From positions 675,993 to 739,992 of the forward strand of contig NW_019776091.1 of NCBI RefSeq assembly GCF_001039355.2: 64,000 bases of DNA, given 5' to 3'. The notes beneath the pieces are model-generated. The model had not been told where the DNA came from and ran no database searches. It saw nothing but the letters and a program-made list of their open reading frames with translations. Origin of the DNA: Lingula anatina. Lineage: Eukaryota; Brachiopoda; Lingulata; Lingulida; Lingulidae. Positions 23,797 through 37,500 of the stretch are shown here, in pieces. Both the position numbers and the translations under genes were made by a program. Each line of letters starts with the position of its first letter. Positions within the stretch are counted from its first letter, which is position 1.

Positions 23797-26700
23797 GGGG
23801 GGGGGGGTTTAGTATAACAGTATAAAATTTATATTTTAATTGACCATAGTCTAACTGGGTTTATTGTGGCAGAAGCAGTAACTTACTGTCACTTTAAATG
23901 GTCATCAAAAGCCTGTATACATGTATTATTAATGAGGGAAATTTAATGAAGGTGTCTTATGTTATATCAGACTAACTAAATTGAGACCTTAAGACAAGTA
24001 TTGGTGCTATCAAAAATGCAATGCTTACACTTTGGCAGTGTACATTTTTACCATATAATACACGTTTTGCTTTATTTCATATTTATTATTTTTCACTAAG
24101 TGTGGTAAATCTTCAAAACCTACATACGTATTGACTATGTCCCTGTATATGGCAATGGGGTAGAGGCAGCCGTATGTGGTGGTGGATTGCAACAATGAAC
24201 AACTTCCTTTCCAGCTCTCTCTCTTTTGTTGCCTAAGGTTTTGGGTTGCCACATCTTAGAATCCAATTAATCTGGCAGCTGTGGCAGGTATAGCTAAATA
24301 TGTTCACAGAGTCTGGAGTTCAATTCTGAACTATTCCATTCTAAATTAGAAACCTTGACAGCTTCAGAGGAGCCTATTTTTGTCAATGCTTACAAACCCT
24401 TGCACCATATAAGTTTACAAAATAAGCAAAATCCTAATTAAGAAAAAATTTATTTAGGTTAGCATTGCTATTCCTAACTTGGCTAGCTAGCACATATGTG
24501 GTAAGATATGTTTGCACTACTGATCAAATTGTCCTTCAGTATCAAGACACATTTCAGGGGAAAGGAATGGTGCCTCTTAATCCCAATACAAGAGAAAGTA
24601 CAGAAACAGCAAAGGGAACCATGGCAGCATGGTCCTTCTCCATCAGAAACGCCTCAAAAACAACTCATTGTCAAATAACTTTATTTTAAAGAAAAAAATA
24701 TGCAAGACATTGCAAGATGACTAACTATTCACAACTACACACATTATGGTATAATAACATGTTCAACAATAGATGTACACATTTTCAAAAGCTTAATGTT
24801 GCCAACCTTGATATTGGGGGTAATGGAATGTATCAGGAAAGGTGATAAATAAAGAAAACAGAAAATCATAAGAAGTTAGACTAATGTGTTAGTATTATTG
24901 CAATGTGAGCTGAAATAAACGGGTATAGGAGAATTAAATTTCATGCATGCAAAGCATTGTTGTATGCCAAGTACTGTTAACAGCACACAGAAAAAGTAAA
25001 GACTTCAGCTCACACACATATACATTAAAATGGGTAATATATATGCACATGAACCTTGATATCCTTTATTATCCCTCCAGGGGCTCTTCTACGGAAACCA
25101 AAGGGTACTCCTGGAGGTGCAAACAACCCTGAGACACTTGGTCCCGGGGTTCCCGGGGGTCCAGGTAGACCAGGCTTACCCTAAAGTTATGTCCAGAACA
25201 GTAGAGAAGTGTGCTGATCAATTAAGCTGATATCATTTAAATAATATCAATATAATAAGACACATTCACAATATAAAATGGAAAATAGAAAGTAAATTCA
25301 AGTTTCTCATGGAAGAGTGATGGCCACAGGAATCAAATCTGAAACAGTTTTCTATATTTGCCATTCAGGTGGATAAAAAAGCTACAAATAATTTTTTTTA
25401 AATTATGATGTTAGGAATTATGTTTAAGAAAGCAGATTATAATTTGGCAGCATAAAAACTACATTTGAGAATTGTCAGCATTTGAGAACTGTCAACAACT
25501 GATATTTGCTCTAAACAAAATGTGAAATTTAATTCAACTTTTCTTTTTTAATAACATACTGCACACTCACACCAGATCCAAAATAACTGAATGTAAAATT
25601 GTACAAATAAATAAATAAATGTGCTTACATCAAGTCCCGGCATTCCTGGGCTACCTGGAGGTCCTGGCTTTCCATCCTTCCCATCCCTGCCGTCCAGCCC
25701 TGGTAACCCTGGCTCTCCTTTTAGACCTGGATACCCTGGGGGGCCTATGATCCCTGGCAATCCTGGGGGACCCTAGGAATATGTACCAAGGGGTTGATTA
25801 CATATATCAACAAAGTTGCTAATTTAAAAACTACTGATAGATACTGGAATCATCCCAAAAACAACTTGAAATACAGGTAGTTTAATTTATAAGATGGCTC
25901 TGGAAAAACATTCAGATTTACATGTACTCTGTTCTAAGTTAAAGCTGATAATCATAAATAAATTTATTTACAAATATCAGTAATACTTCTGACTATTAAT
26001 AACATCATTCTCACTTTGCCACTCCTAATTTTCACTTTCAGGATAACATGCTTCATGAATATGAATATGAATAATATAACATTAATTTCAATTAATTTCA
26101 ACAAGAATGCGGAAATTCAAAAGATTCCCTATTACAAATCTATTAAACTTACTGGATCTCCCTTTTCACCAAGTCCTATATCTCCACTGGACTCGGTCTC
26201 CAGTCCAGGTAATCCCCTGAGTCCTGGGGGGCCAGGAGGACCCATAAGACCCATGGGTCCAGGCTCACCAACACCCTTCTCACCTTTTTCACCCTAAAAC
26301 AGAAATTTGACTATAGAATAATAGAGTCTTTTCCACGGTCACGTGACTTCCGCTAAATTATCCGTGGGAACGCGAGATTTTGCGGGATTTGAAGTTTCAG
26401 GGGGAAAGTGTGGAGTGTACACGACGGACGCCATATCAAGGAGTGCTCATTTCAATCTGAATTTTCAAAGTTTCGTAACATGTTAACACCTGATTTTTTT
26501 CGAAAACACATTCATGGGAGCAGTTGCAATAGAAATTTAGCAGAAGTACCTGATGACTTTTCAATGAAAGAACTAAAAACGTACCTCATCGACAGCAAAG
26601 ATAGGACATTCGGTACTTTTGTAGTATACCCCCCCACCCTGTAACTTCCTGAAACCTTCATTTTTCAAACATTTTTTTACAGTGTCTTTTGCACCTATGT

Positions 26701-29700
26701 CAAAGCTGTTGAAATAAAATGTTTTTGTAATTACCTGTGGTCTTTTTATTAGTTTTAATCACGTTTAATCCACCCCATTAAACAGTGATTTTTATTAGAG
26801 ACTGCTGCCTTAAGTGTGGTCAACAGACAGCAGAGCTCCAAGAGCAAGTGTCATGTTGTTTTACCTTTTCTCCTTTCACTCCAGGTTCTCCTTCAAGGCC
26901 TGGTGTGCCTGGGACACCTGGCTGGCCTGGATCACCCATATCTCCCTTGAAACCCTGGGGCCCGTCAGCCCCCTGGAAACCCTGGAAAAGTCAGTACAAT
27001 AAGGGTGCAACATCATTGGAGTGCTGGGACTAAATGCAGTTCACTTTCTTTCTTTCAACATCCAGACACTGTACCTTAAATGACAATGCATTTTGGTAAT
27101 TAGATTTTACTAGTTTTAACTTGAAAGTTTTAAATTGTTTCCCATGTTGATTTTATTAGATGCCAGTCCCAACTTAATTTTCACTATTATATAATTACCC
27201 TTTCTCCTTTAACCCCATGTTCTCCTTTCTCTCCTCTTTCTCCCTTCTGTCCCATAAGTCCAGGTTCTCCCTGTAGTCCTGGGGTGCCGGGGTTACCAGG
27301 GAACCCCCGGGGGCCAGTGGGGCCAGGTTTACCACTACCAAAATCACCATCACCAGAAGATGTCAAACCAACCTGAAGGTTACCAAAAGAATAACTGGTT
27401 TTATAAATGAATAATTAAAAATAAAACTATACTGATTTTAATTTTGAATATAATTTTTATGATACCTTATTGTATAGGAGTAGAAGAGCAGATATTCACT
27501 TAGAGTTGTTTTCAATGAGCATCTTATACCAATATTGCTTTGGCAAGTAACATACACCGACATTCACAAATAGAAATTTTCAATACAATTCAATGTGACA
27601 GTCCAATTTAGAGCAACTTTGTGGTAAAAAGAAACTAAGTGTCGGCCTATAAAGAAAGTGATTAACTGTTCTTTGAATGAAACCAAAAACACTGATTTAG
27701 AGCTTAAAAGGCAGACCAGTGATACATATACTGGGTGTCATGATACAAAGCACTGGACTGGGGATTCTAAACAGTGTACCCTCACAATGCCTGCCATCTG
27801 ACAGAACACACAAAAGGTGTGTAACAAACTATCAAACCAAATCAAATTGGTGGAATAACAGCCACAGTTTGACAGGAGTATTCTGAAAGAGTCCACAAAC
27901 TGTGCTCCTGCCAAGTGGTACTTGTGACTACAATGAGTGATAAAATATTATTATATTTATATTATAAATTTATTGGAAGGAAGAGGGATCTTGAGCTGGC
28001 CGCATAATTGTTGGAAGGGCTAATTAACCAAGCCCTCTTATCCCATGGTAAATGTGTGGTAATAGTCACCTGATGGACCTTTGGCCATCAAAAGGGCTAA
28101 CTGTCGAATGGCCAGAGCAAATGCATAACCCACCTCATGCCATACTGATTATCAGTTCATTTTCAGCTACTCTAGATATACAAGATTGCAGCCTTAGACG
28201 CAATCCCATTCATGGCGCGAAATAATAAGTGGGGAGCCATCCAGGCGCCGTTATAACAGCCATTTGTGCCTCCATCGCACTTGTTGCATCACTTTGACCA
28301 ATCATTATGCATCCCAATTAACCTGTGACCCAACAATTATGCATCATGATCTTAGCGACAATGGTCATATCGCATCCAGCCTTCGGCAAAAATGATCGAC
28401 ACCTGATAGCCAAACCTTAGACAACTTTCGTGTACCTACAAAGAAGCAGATTGGCAAGTCATATGCTTAATTTTATTCACCTTCTCCCTCCCTGTCATCT
28501 TCTTTTCTAAGCCTGTTCTTCATCTCTCATCTTATTTCTTTCATATAAATTTTCATTGTTATTATTTATTTGTAGCCCTTAGTGATGCTATATTCCAGCC
28601 ACCTTTAATAATGTCATTTCGAACTATGCTCTATGCGTACCTCCACGCGGTTCGCAATCGAAGTACTCACAATGGGTCATCTGGGTGACTCCCTATCTTC
28701 ACTTAGTCTATGACGTAATTATAAAACATAGCAAAAAATTTATCTTTACACTTAATTTTACACTTATTTTGAAGAGGAATAAATATATATGTAAAAACAA
28801 AACAAGTATTCAGGTATAGTCAGCTCACGACTCCTATCCTTCAATTCAATAGCAGCTCACATAAACTGATTTCTGGCATAACCGAGCTATTTCGAACAAT
28901 AAAAAAATCTGTTTGATGGATAACTTTGTATACCTTACAAAAAATGAAAAATATGAAAAATCTTTCAGCAATCAAGCTGGCCTCAACACGGCCAAAGGTA
29001 CATGGACAAAAGAGGTGACCACAGACTAGAGGATAAGACAGTGAAAAAACTTCTATAAGGTTTAATAGGAACATCTTTCTAGTTTGTTCACACAAAGTGC
29101 CTGGCAATAGCAAATTGTTCAAATAGTTGTCTCAGCAGTTGGTTAGACTAACAAAGCACCATATGCTCTTTGCCTTCCTTTCATAGTCAGCACAACAGAC
29201 TGCTGATCATATATGACCCATTCTGCTTCTTTTTCAAAACCGGAATTATTTCACATAATTCTTTGTGTCTCATCATACTAAGACTTTCACTTTTTCGAGA
29301 CCCGTCTGCACAATTTTGATCAAAATGAGGTTAAATGGGAACAATCTGTTGGCAGGTAATACAAAATCTTCATAACACATTCACCATGATGATTAATCTT
29401 TTTACAGTATCAGTGATGTAAATCTTACTAGTGAGTCTGCTCCAACTACTGTGCTGTGGTAAGCAATGCCAAGCTAAATTTATCTGCAAATGTCTCCTTA
29501 AATTATCTGGAGTTGAAATGCATGCCATGTTTTTTACTCTTTGGTTCACTTAAAACAGTTGAAAAAAACCTCAGGATTGAAAGAGTCAAGAATGGAAAAA
29601 TTGTAGCAAAACTTTATCTGTGTGATGGCAAAATGTTGACCATTGAGGACAGAAGAAAAAGAGCACATAAATTAAAGAAAAAATAACCATTTTAGTAGCA

Positions 29701-32700
29701 TCTCAATACATCCCTATTTAATAGACAATATAATTTGAAGATTCTCTCAAATACTTAATAATAAATACTTAGTAACCACATTTATTCAAAAACAGATGGA
29801 TACATTCCATATAATAGTTACAAATCTTAAATCCAGTAACCAAATCAAATGTGTAAAAGATAACATTTTTATTTATCCAAACTGAACAGTAATGCCCTGT
29901 CATTTTTTTTTTGACGGCAACAAGACCCTCTGAATAAGACAAGACAAGTAGACTTGAATAAGACCAGCAGAGAGGTGAGTCAACAGACAGAAAGCAAACA
30001 TGATAAGTTATTGTTACCAGAACAAGATGGACAGACTTCATTTTCCCAGATATAAAATTTCAGTGTGGTTTTCAAGTTGGCCATTTCACACTTTTATAAA
30101 GAATTTCAGGGACAATAAGGGTCATCCTTGGCACTGTTCCAATTCCAATGTATTGTTTTTTAAATAAACAAGGAGCTAGATTTCTTATACTGCATTATTA
30201 TTAAAGCTGGTGTAGTTTAAGTTTAACCATGGGTCCTAGCATTCTTTTTAAAATTATAAAGATCAAGACAGTTATCCAATCCTTCTGTGATCAAGGACTG
30301 GGAGACACTGGAAGGGGTTATGATAAATCACTAGAGGAATACGCTGGGCTTACAAGCCTTAAACGTCTCTTTGCAAATAATCAGTCCATACTCCTCTGGC
30401 CCAAAAGAGCAATGGTGCAAACTAAGGCATTTCCTTCAATGAGTTTGTTTTAGGACATTTTTAAACTAAAATGTGTGGCAACATAAGCATATTTTTGACA
30501 GATTAAAAAAACTTGTGGCTAGGTTTAGAAGGATGTCCAATCTGTAGAAATATTGTAAGTACAAGTGCCACAGTCTCACCATGTAGTAACAAAGCAGGTC
30601 TTTTATTTGAGTAAAAAAAAAACACCCAAGGTTAAGTCTACGTAATAATGGGAAGTATGCGTCAAGCGGAAACTGAATGGGGCATACCATCCTGTTACAT
30701 TCACAAAACTTCAAGTGTATCTTACACAATAGTAAATGGTTGTACAACCTGCTCCAGTGACTTACAGGGGGCAGACTGAGGAGTGATTGTATGCTTCCTT
30801 TACTCTTCCTTTCTATAAATTACTTTACTTTATGCCACACAAGTTGCCTGCTAGTAGCTAATACCTCCAGTTGTTTTACTTACAAGAAACAACGATATAT
30901 GCAAAACCAAATGTTGCGTGAACATTGCTTGAAAAAACTGATAAAAAAGCAGGTGTTGTGCATTGAATTTTTTTCGCAAGAGTTTTTTCTTACTAGGAAT
31001 GCCTGTTGTGTAATTGAATTCAGTCATCTGAAAAATTGTTTCAACTCCATTCAATCAGTTGCCATGCTAACATCTGGTCCACCGCCAAAATCATTGGCAT
31101 TTCCTACTAACTACTCCTAGTTTCAAAGACTCTCCTCAAATATCCTTTGATTCTATGCATTATATTGTTTTGTAAATTAGCTGCCATATCAATTCACAAA
31201 ATTCAAACACTAAGTTCCAGATTTTATCACAACATATTTGTGAAGTGGAATACTTACAGATTCCAAGGTAATTCCTGGAGGTCCTGGTGGCCCTGGCAGG
31301 CCTCGAGCTCCTGGAAGACCCTGGGGCCCAAATTCACCACGGTCTCCTTTAGGACCAGGCAGACCTTGCTCTCCAACTGGCCCAATATCACCCTGAAATT
31401 TAGACATATATATATATATACTGGGTATTGGCCTTTATCATTGTCATTCTAGCCTTAATTCCATTTATTAATTTTTCTTCGTGATGTTAATAAATTAGTT
31501 TTAAATTTGATGACATTTACATTAAAAAAAACCAGCTACACCCATCTTACCTGTAACTATCTTCATTCAGTATATAATATATGTACAGCTGAGTGCCACA
31601 TATGTTTTAACTACAATATTTAAATTATAATCAAAAACAAAATTTCAGCTTGAACTTGCACTGGCAATTCTTTTAAAAACCAACCCAGCACTGAATTTGA
31701 AAACCCCATCAAGAATTTTGTTTATGGTGTCTGGGCATCCAAAAAATGCTCTGATTTAATGTGCATCCAATTAACTGTCTGTCCTCTGCCAGGTTTCAAG
31801 GTGGTAAGCAGATAAGCCAGCACTGCCTAGTTATGAGGTAAACTGTATACTATAAAGTTAAGAGATCATCCAGAAGAGTGACTAACTTCCTCTCTCATCT
31901 GCCTTGGCTTTTTCACTATAGTATTGTTAATTGTTATACTTTAAAAATGTCAGGTGATAGGAATAACATTGCACTTTATTTTCTTTTCAAATCTAAAATA
32001 TTTTATGTACACAAATAATTCTTGTTAAAAAAAATGCAATTTTCACAAAAATGTCTGTCCATTATATCATACCATCATACACTGTATTTCATAATAAAAA
32101 TAATAATAATAATAAACTTACTCTGTCTCCCTTCAAGCCCCTGGGTCCTGCCTCTCCATGTTCACCTGGTCTGCCAGGAAGACCCTATAAAGATATAGCA
32201 CAGGTTACAGGCAGTCATGATGCATAGATCACAGGCAGTCATGACACACATTTCACAGGCAGTCATGATACACATATCACAGGCAGTCATGACACACATA
32301 TCACAGGCAGTCATGACACACATTTCACAGGCAGTCATGATACACATATCACAGGCAGTCAGGATACACATATCACAGGCAGTCATGACACACATTTCAC
32401 AGGCAGTCATGATACACATATCACAGGCAGTCAGGATACACAGGGCACAAGGTGTCATGATACACATGTTACAGGCAGTCATGATACACAGGTTTCAGGC
32501 AGTCATGATGCATATAGAAGCAGTCATGATACGTAAGTTACAGGCAGTTATGATCCATAAGTCACAGGCGGTCATAATACACACAAATCTAGATGAACTT
32601 GAAAACTGTTAATGATTTTGAGGCCTTTCCTCTTGTTTTATTAATTGGTTTGGTCTAGATCTCATCCAGACTTCCTCACATGTTAAGCTAGTTGGTAATT

Positions 32701-34547
32701 TTTAAAACTATATGTTACGTAAGTTGGTGTGTCCCTTCATCTAAATTTATGACTCTCTTTCCACATATATATTTTTCAGCACAATTATTTAGAGATCCAA
32801 TGAAACTATTATTAATCTTTTCATTATAATGTGTCTACATTACTAAATTTATTATTAATTCTTGATTACTGAATTTATTTTATATTCATATATGATACAA
32901 AAATATATGAAGCCCTGCACACCATTCTTATCATAAATATCATGTTTTACATTTATTTTTTCTAACAAAAGTCTCAAATACAGCATTACTGCATTAATTT
33001 TTGATCACCAAAGTACATGGTATCAACAAGCTAGAGAAATGTTCATCAAAAGTCCACGTTTCTCTGACTCTAGACTGACAAACCCTCTGAAGTACTCATG
33101 AAAAAGACCCCTCTATGGTTCTGTCAACATCTGAGCAATCTTTCAATCACTTTAAAATTTAACTTTCTTTGAAAATGATTTAAATACTACAAAAATTTAA
33201 TGGTTTGCCCCAGCAAAGAACAGTTATCAAAGAAAAATCATATCTGACATGAACCACTGCAGGTGCAAAGGATTTTGGGGCTTTACCCTGAAATACCTGT
33301 AAAAAGACTTAAAACATGAAGAACTACTCTGGTCTGGATAAGGGCAATCTAGAGAAATATTTTAAAAGCACTCCTATCTACAAATAATCTTCAAAGGCAT
33401 GCCCTGTGTGTTTGGTCAGGGAACCAAACAACCTTCTCCTGTGGTAAATGAAAACTGCCAAAGGAAATCAAACCAGTGTTCTCCCTTCCATGTTTTCTGG
33501 ACATTTCTGCCTTATTGGCTTTGTATACCAACATCTCACCTAGGATGACTGAGACTCTTTCCAGGAGATTATAAAAATCATAATACTGCCAAGTTTATCT
33601 TACATTCATGCATCAAGCATATATTCATCCCACTGAGAATCAATTGCCATAAATCTGAATATGGGTGGGTGCAGGAAAGTTTTATTGTTTCTATGCATTG
33701 TTTTATGGCTAATCTATTTAATATGAGATGAGGTACTGTGCAGACAGGGATAGTATAGACATACTAATAGTTCACATGTCCAACAGCAAAAATTCAGATC
33801 TTCAGAGAAAATAAAGAAGACAATAGGCATACTGTTATCCCTGTACAACTGTATCAAGTACAGACGGCTAGTAAAGACCTTACAAGGGGTGCCATTAATA
33901 AGAAGATGGAAAAAATTCATCGTTACACTTCATATTAAATGTTGTATCAGACACTTGGTTTTTGGGCATCTCACACCTTTTGTTGATAAGGTTCAAATAT
34001 GTCACTGAGTAAATAATGGCTAATAATAAAGTGCCAGCCAAGAATGGCGTACCAGGGCTAAACAAATGTCCCGTCTACAGCAGAAGTAGACACCTCTGTG
34101 TGTTAAAGTAAAACATGACACCACTAGTATGAACAGTATCAAAGAAGGACTTGTAGGGTAGTAAAGAGGCAGCTGTATGTGGTGGTAGGAGAGGGAGAGT
34201 CATATGTGGTAATGGGACAGGAGCGGCTTTGAGGTGGTAAACTAGGGGCAGCCATAGGCGGTGGTGGGACAGGGGCAGCTGTAGGTGGTGGTGGGACAGG
34301 GGCAGGTGTATGTGGTTGTGGGACAGGGGCGGCTGTAGGTGGTGGTGGGACAGGGGTGGCTGTAGGTGGTGGTGGGACGGGAAGTTGTAAGTGGTGGTGG
34401 GACAGGGAGAACTGTGTGTGGTGGTGGAACAGGGGCAATTGTATGTGGCAATGGGACAGGGGCAGCCATATTTAGCAGTGGGATCAGGACACCTCACCTG
34501 GGAACTGAGGGTAAGGTATGTAGTGCTTCTTCTCCCCTCCCCCCTTC

Positions 34548-34582
<35 letters not shown>

Positions 34583-37500
34583 AAAAATTTGGAAAATAAT
34601 ACCCTCACATAAAATACAAATAAAAAAGCAATTGGGCAAAATAATTGCCATGGCTTGAAGGATGAACTGATTTTCCCCTTCCCTATCTATTCAACTGAGC
34701 ACTTGAATAATTAACTATAAATGAACATGTAAGAAAAAGTGTGAAGTTTTATTGAAAAAATGGCATACATGAGGTAAGCTTTGGCTGAAAGGATGAAGAA
34801 TATCACATTTTTCATTGAAAGGTAGACAAATTTCAAAAGAACTTTTCATGTGCAGAGAAGGAAAAAGTGTGTAAATATTATTTAATACATTTTTTGGAAA
34901 TTCCTTTTGGCTGACTGTTAGATTCGGATACTGATAAATGTGCCTTACATAAATATTCTGATAATTTTGAAATACTAGATGTTTTGTCAAAGATCAGAAA
35001 CTTGTTTGGATTTAAACAAGGTCAGTTATAGACAGAGAATGAAACAAACCAGGGAGTATTAAAGATAAGAAGACTGTCTGCAATAGCTCAACAAGTCTAA
35101 ATCTTCTTATGTCCAGCCTACTAGTACACATTACACCTAAACTTGAGATATGTTGTGTGGAACAATACTTACCTGTTCAGATGATCTGACAGGTAAATTT
35201 TACAAAATCTTTAACTGAGCAGCAAGACACATTCAGTATGTCTGACACATCAAAAACCAAACATTTCCTTTTAAATTTTAATTTTGCTTTTTTCACCTGT
35301 CAGAAAAAAATGCACTATTATTCCATAAAATATCCCATTTTAATAACATGATATCTCAGCCTATGAGGCTATTTTATTACCCCAAGTTAACAAATCTTGA
35401 TAACATGTTGGTCCTAGTATTTAAAACTGCAGGGTATTCGGCTTTGTTTCCTTTCATAGTCCCTGCCTGGGGGAGTCAACTGCTTCAAATAGGAGGTTAA
35501 ACTAAGAAAACATAAATTCTTGCCGCAATAAACATTACAACAATGTAGCAGTCTGGCCTTTAAAATGGGGTTTACAAACACAAATTTAATAGATCATTTT
35601 ATAGGTGTTTGCAGAGCCATCAGCCAGTGTACAGCCTTTGCCTGTGATATAATATTTCCTATATTGTCATTGTTTTGCTATGTGTGTCCCACGATTGACA
35701 GTTTGGACTTCCAAACTGTACAGAAAACTGCCAAAAAGTTAGACACCTCTTCATTTTCCCATTCCTCAATGTAACAAAGCAGGAAATAAACATGTGTACC
35801 CCTTGATGGTAATTATACTGATGCAACTTAAACCTCCACTGTGGTGCATTATGACTATTTGCTATGGGTTGTTCAAGTGTTACCCACATCACTTAACTTA
35901 TGAATGTTGAAAAAGACTTCTTTGTATTTACCAATTTTCATAATTCAGTTCCTCTGAAAGCCAGCATGAAGCCAGGCCGTTTCCCATTCATTTACCTCTT
36001 TCTGTCTTAGAAATTAGTTTGTTTGCAAGCTACTTATTAATGTTATTAGACTTTTATGGTACTGGACTCAACTTCCACCACACATGGAAGAAATAAATTT
36101 CAGAGAATAGGTGTTGCGGTTGACTGGCCCCTTCCCTACAAACTTCACATTCTGTACTAGGAAAAAACAGCTAGTTAACCCTGGCTACTGTAGCCTTTCA
36201 AGTGGAACTGATGGATACAGATCACATCTCTCAAACTTGCCCACACATTTTATTACTCCCTTCTTAGAGAGGAGAAATAAGGATATATGTGTGGTACACA
36301 TAGACCTTCTAGTTAACTTTCATTACCATAACCAAACAACAGAACTGACTCCAAAACAGTTTAATTCAATTTTGTAACAAAATTTAAAAATTCAAAGGTC
36401 TTCTTTAAAGTCAAACCCAAAGATTAGAGAAAAATGGAAAAATCAAAGGAGAAAAGCTCTCAAGTAACTAAAGTGCACAACAAATGGAAAATAACTTGTC
36501 TGAGTCAGAGTTTAAGAGCGCTTATCACAAAATTGTGGAACCAGAATGAAATCTTAAACATTTGCACAACTCTGTTGCAACCAATTATCTAAATAAGAAG
36601 TTGAGTACTGTTATGGTAAAAAAAAAAGGCAAAACGGTTATATGAAACTTCAGCAGCAGGTGAGTTCTATTCCACTGTGAAATGTTTATACTAACTGGTA
36701 AACTTAGTCTAAGAGTTTAAATAGTTCACAGTTATGGATGATTATCTTTTATATTTTCCATCAGAAACTATTAAGACCGACTTAAAACTATCTTCAACAT
36801 TCTATTTCTTCAAGTGTTCAGTATTTTCCTTAGAATGAAAATTAAAAAATATCGAAAAAAAAGAAAAGAAAAACATCATGACAATAAATTATGGTATACT
36901 TACAGGCAATCCAGGTGGACCTCGGCTCCCATTGACTCCATCCCTGCCAGGGGGTCCCACAATGACAGTATTGTCCTGGATCACCTCTCCCCTCTCACCT
37001 GCCACAGAGGAAACAAGGAAACAGATCAAAATCACAATATACCCCTTCACTGGCATCATGTCATCCAATACTGCACTAACTACACTATCCTATCCCAGGT
37101 TTTCACCAGTGCAGGAGTATCACTGCATGTGACCTAAGTGGGTCCCACCTCCTCTGGTCACAACAGTTTCTGATATCAAAGCTGCCAAGTTTTGCTGTTG
37201 TTATTATTTTTTTCTTTCAGAATTAATCAAAGAACAGGTATCCGTTGTCTGCTGGCTGGCTCACTCCCCCCACACTTGTTCTGATTCAATTAATCCGTTC
37301 TTGCAGTGTCATCATGTGTGTCAGAGGGTATCTGTGCAGAACACATGCTTCTCATCCCCTTGCACACTGGGAAACGGCTTCTGTTATTCTAGCCCCTCAA
37401 CACAATTCCACTTTATTATGAAAATAAACTCTTCCACTTGGGGGGTGTTCTGGTAGGACAGGGCATCCTGACAGTCTTACCATTACATGGATTTGTTTGC

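Noticed and set aside
24947..27033. Plus-strand ORFs with Pro/Ser/Gly runs near collagen exons
   Set aside because: They are antisense shadows of the minus-strand Gly-X-Y exons.
29456..29686. 76-codon plus-strand ORF with basic tail as a gene
   Set aside because: No recognisable family, no splice or promoter context; mentioned only as part of the intron description.
32203..32587. CRISPR array
   Set aside because: Units are contiguous and nearly identical without unique spacers, in an animal intron.
32162..32612. Repetitive ORFs (DMCIMTAC or HISQAVMT units)
   Set aside because: Translation of a 24-bp minisatellite, open on both strands.
34075..34608. 177-codon Pro/His/Thr-rich ORF
   Set aside because: Translation of a 27-bp minisatellite inside an intron.
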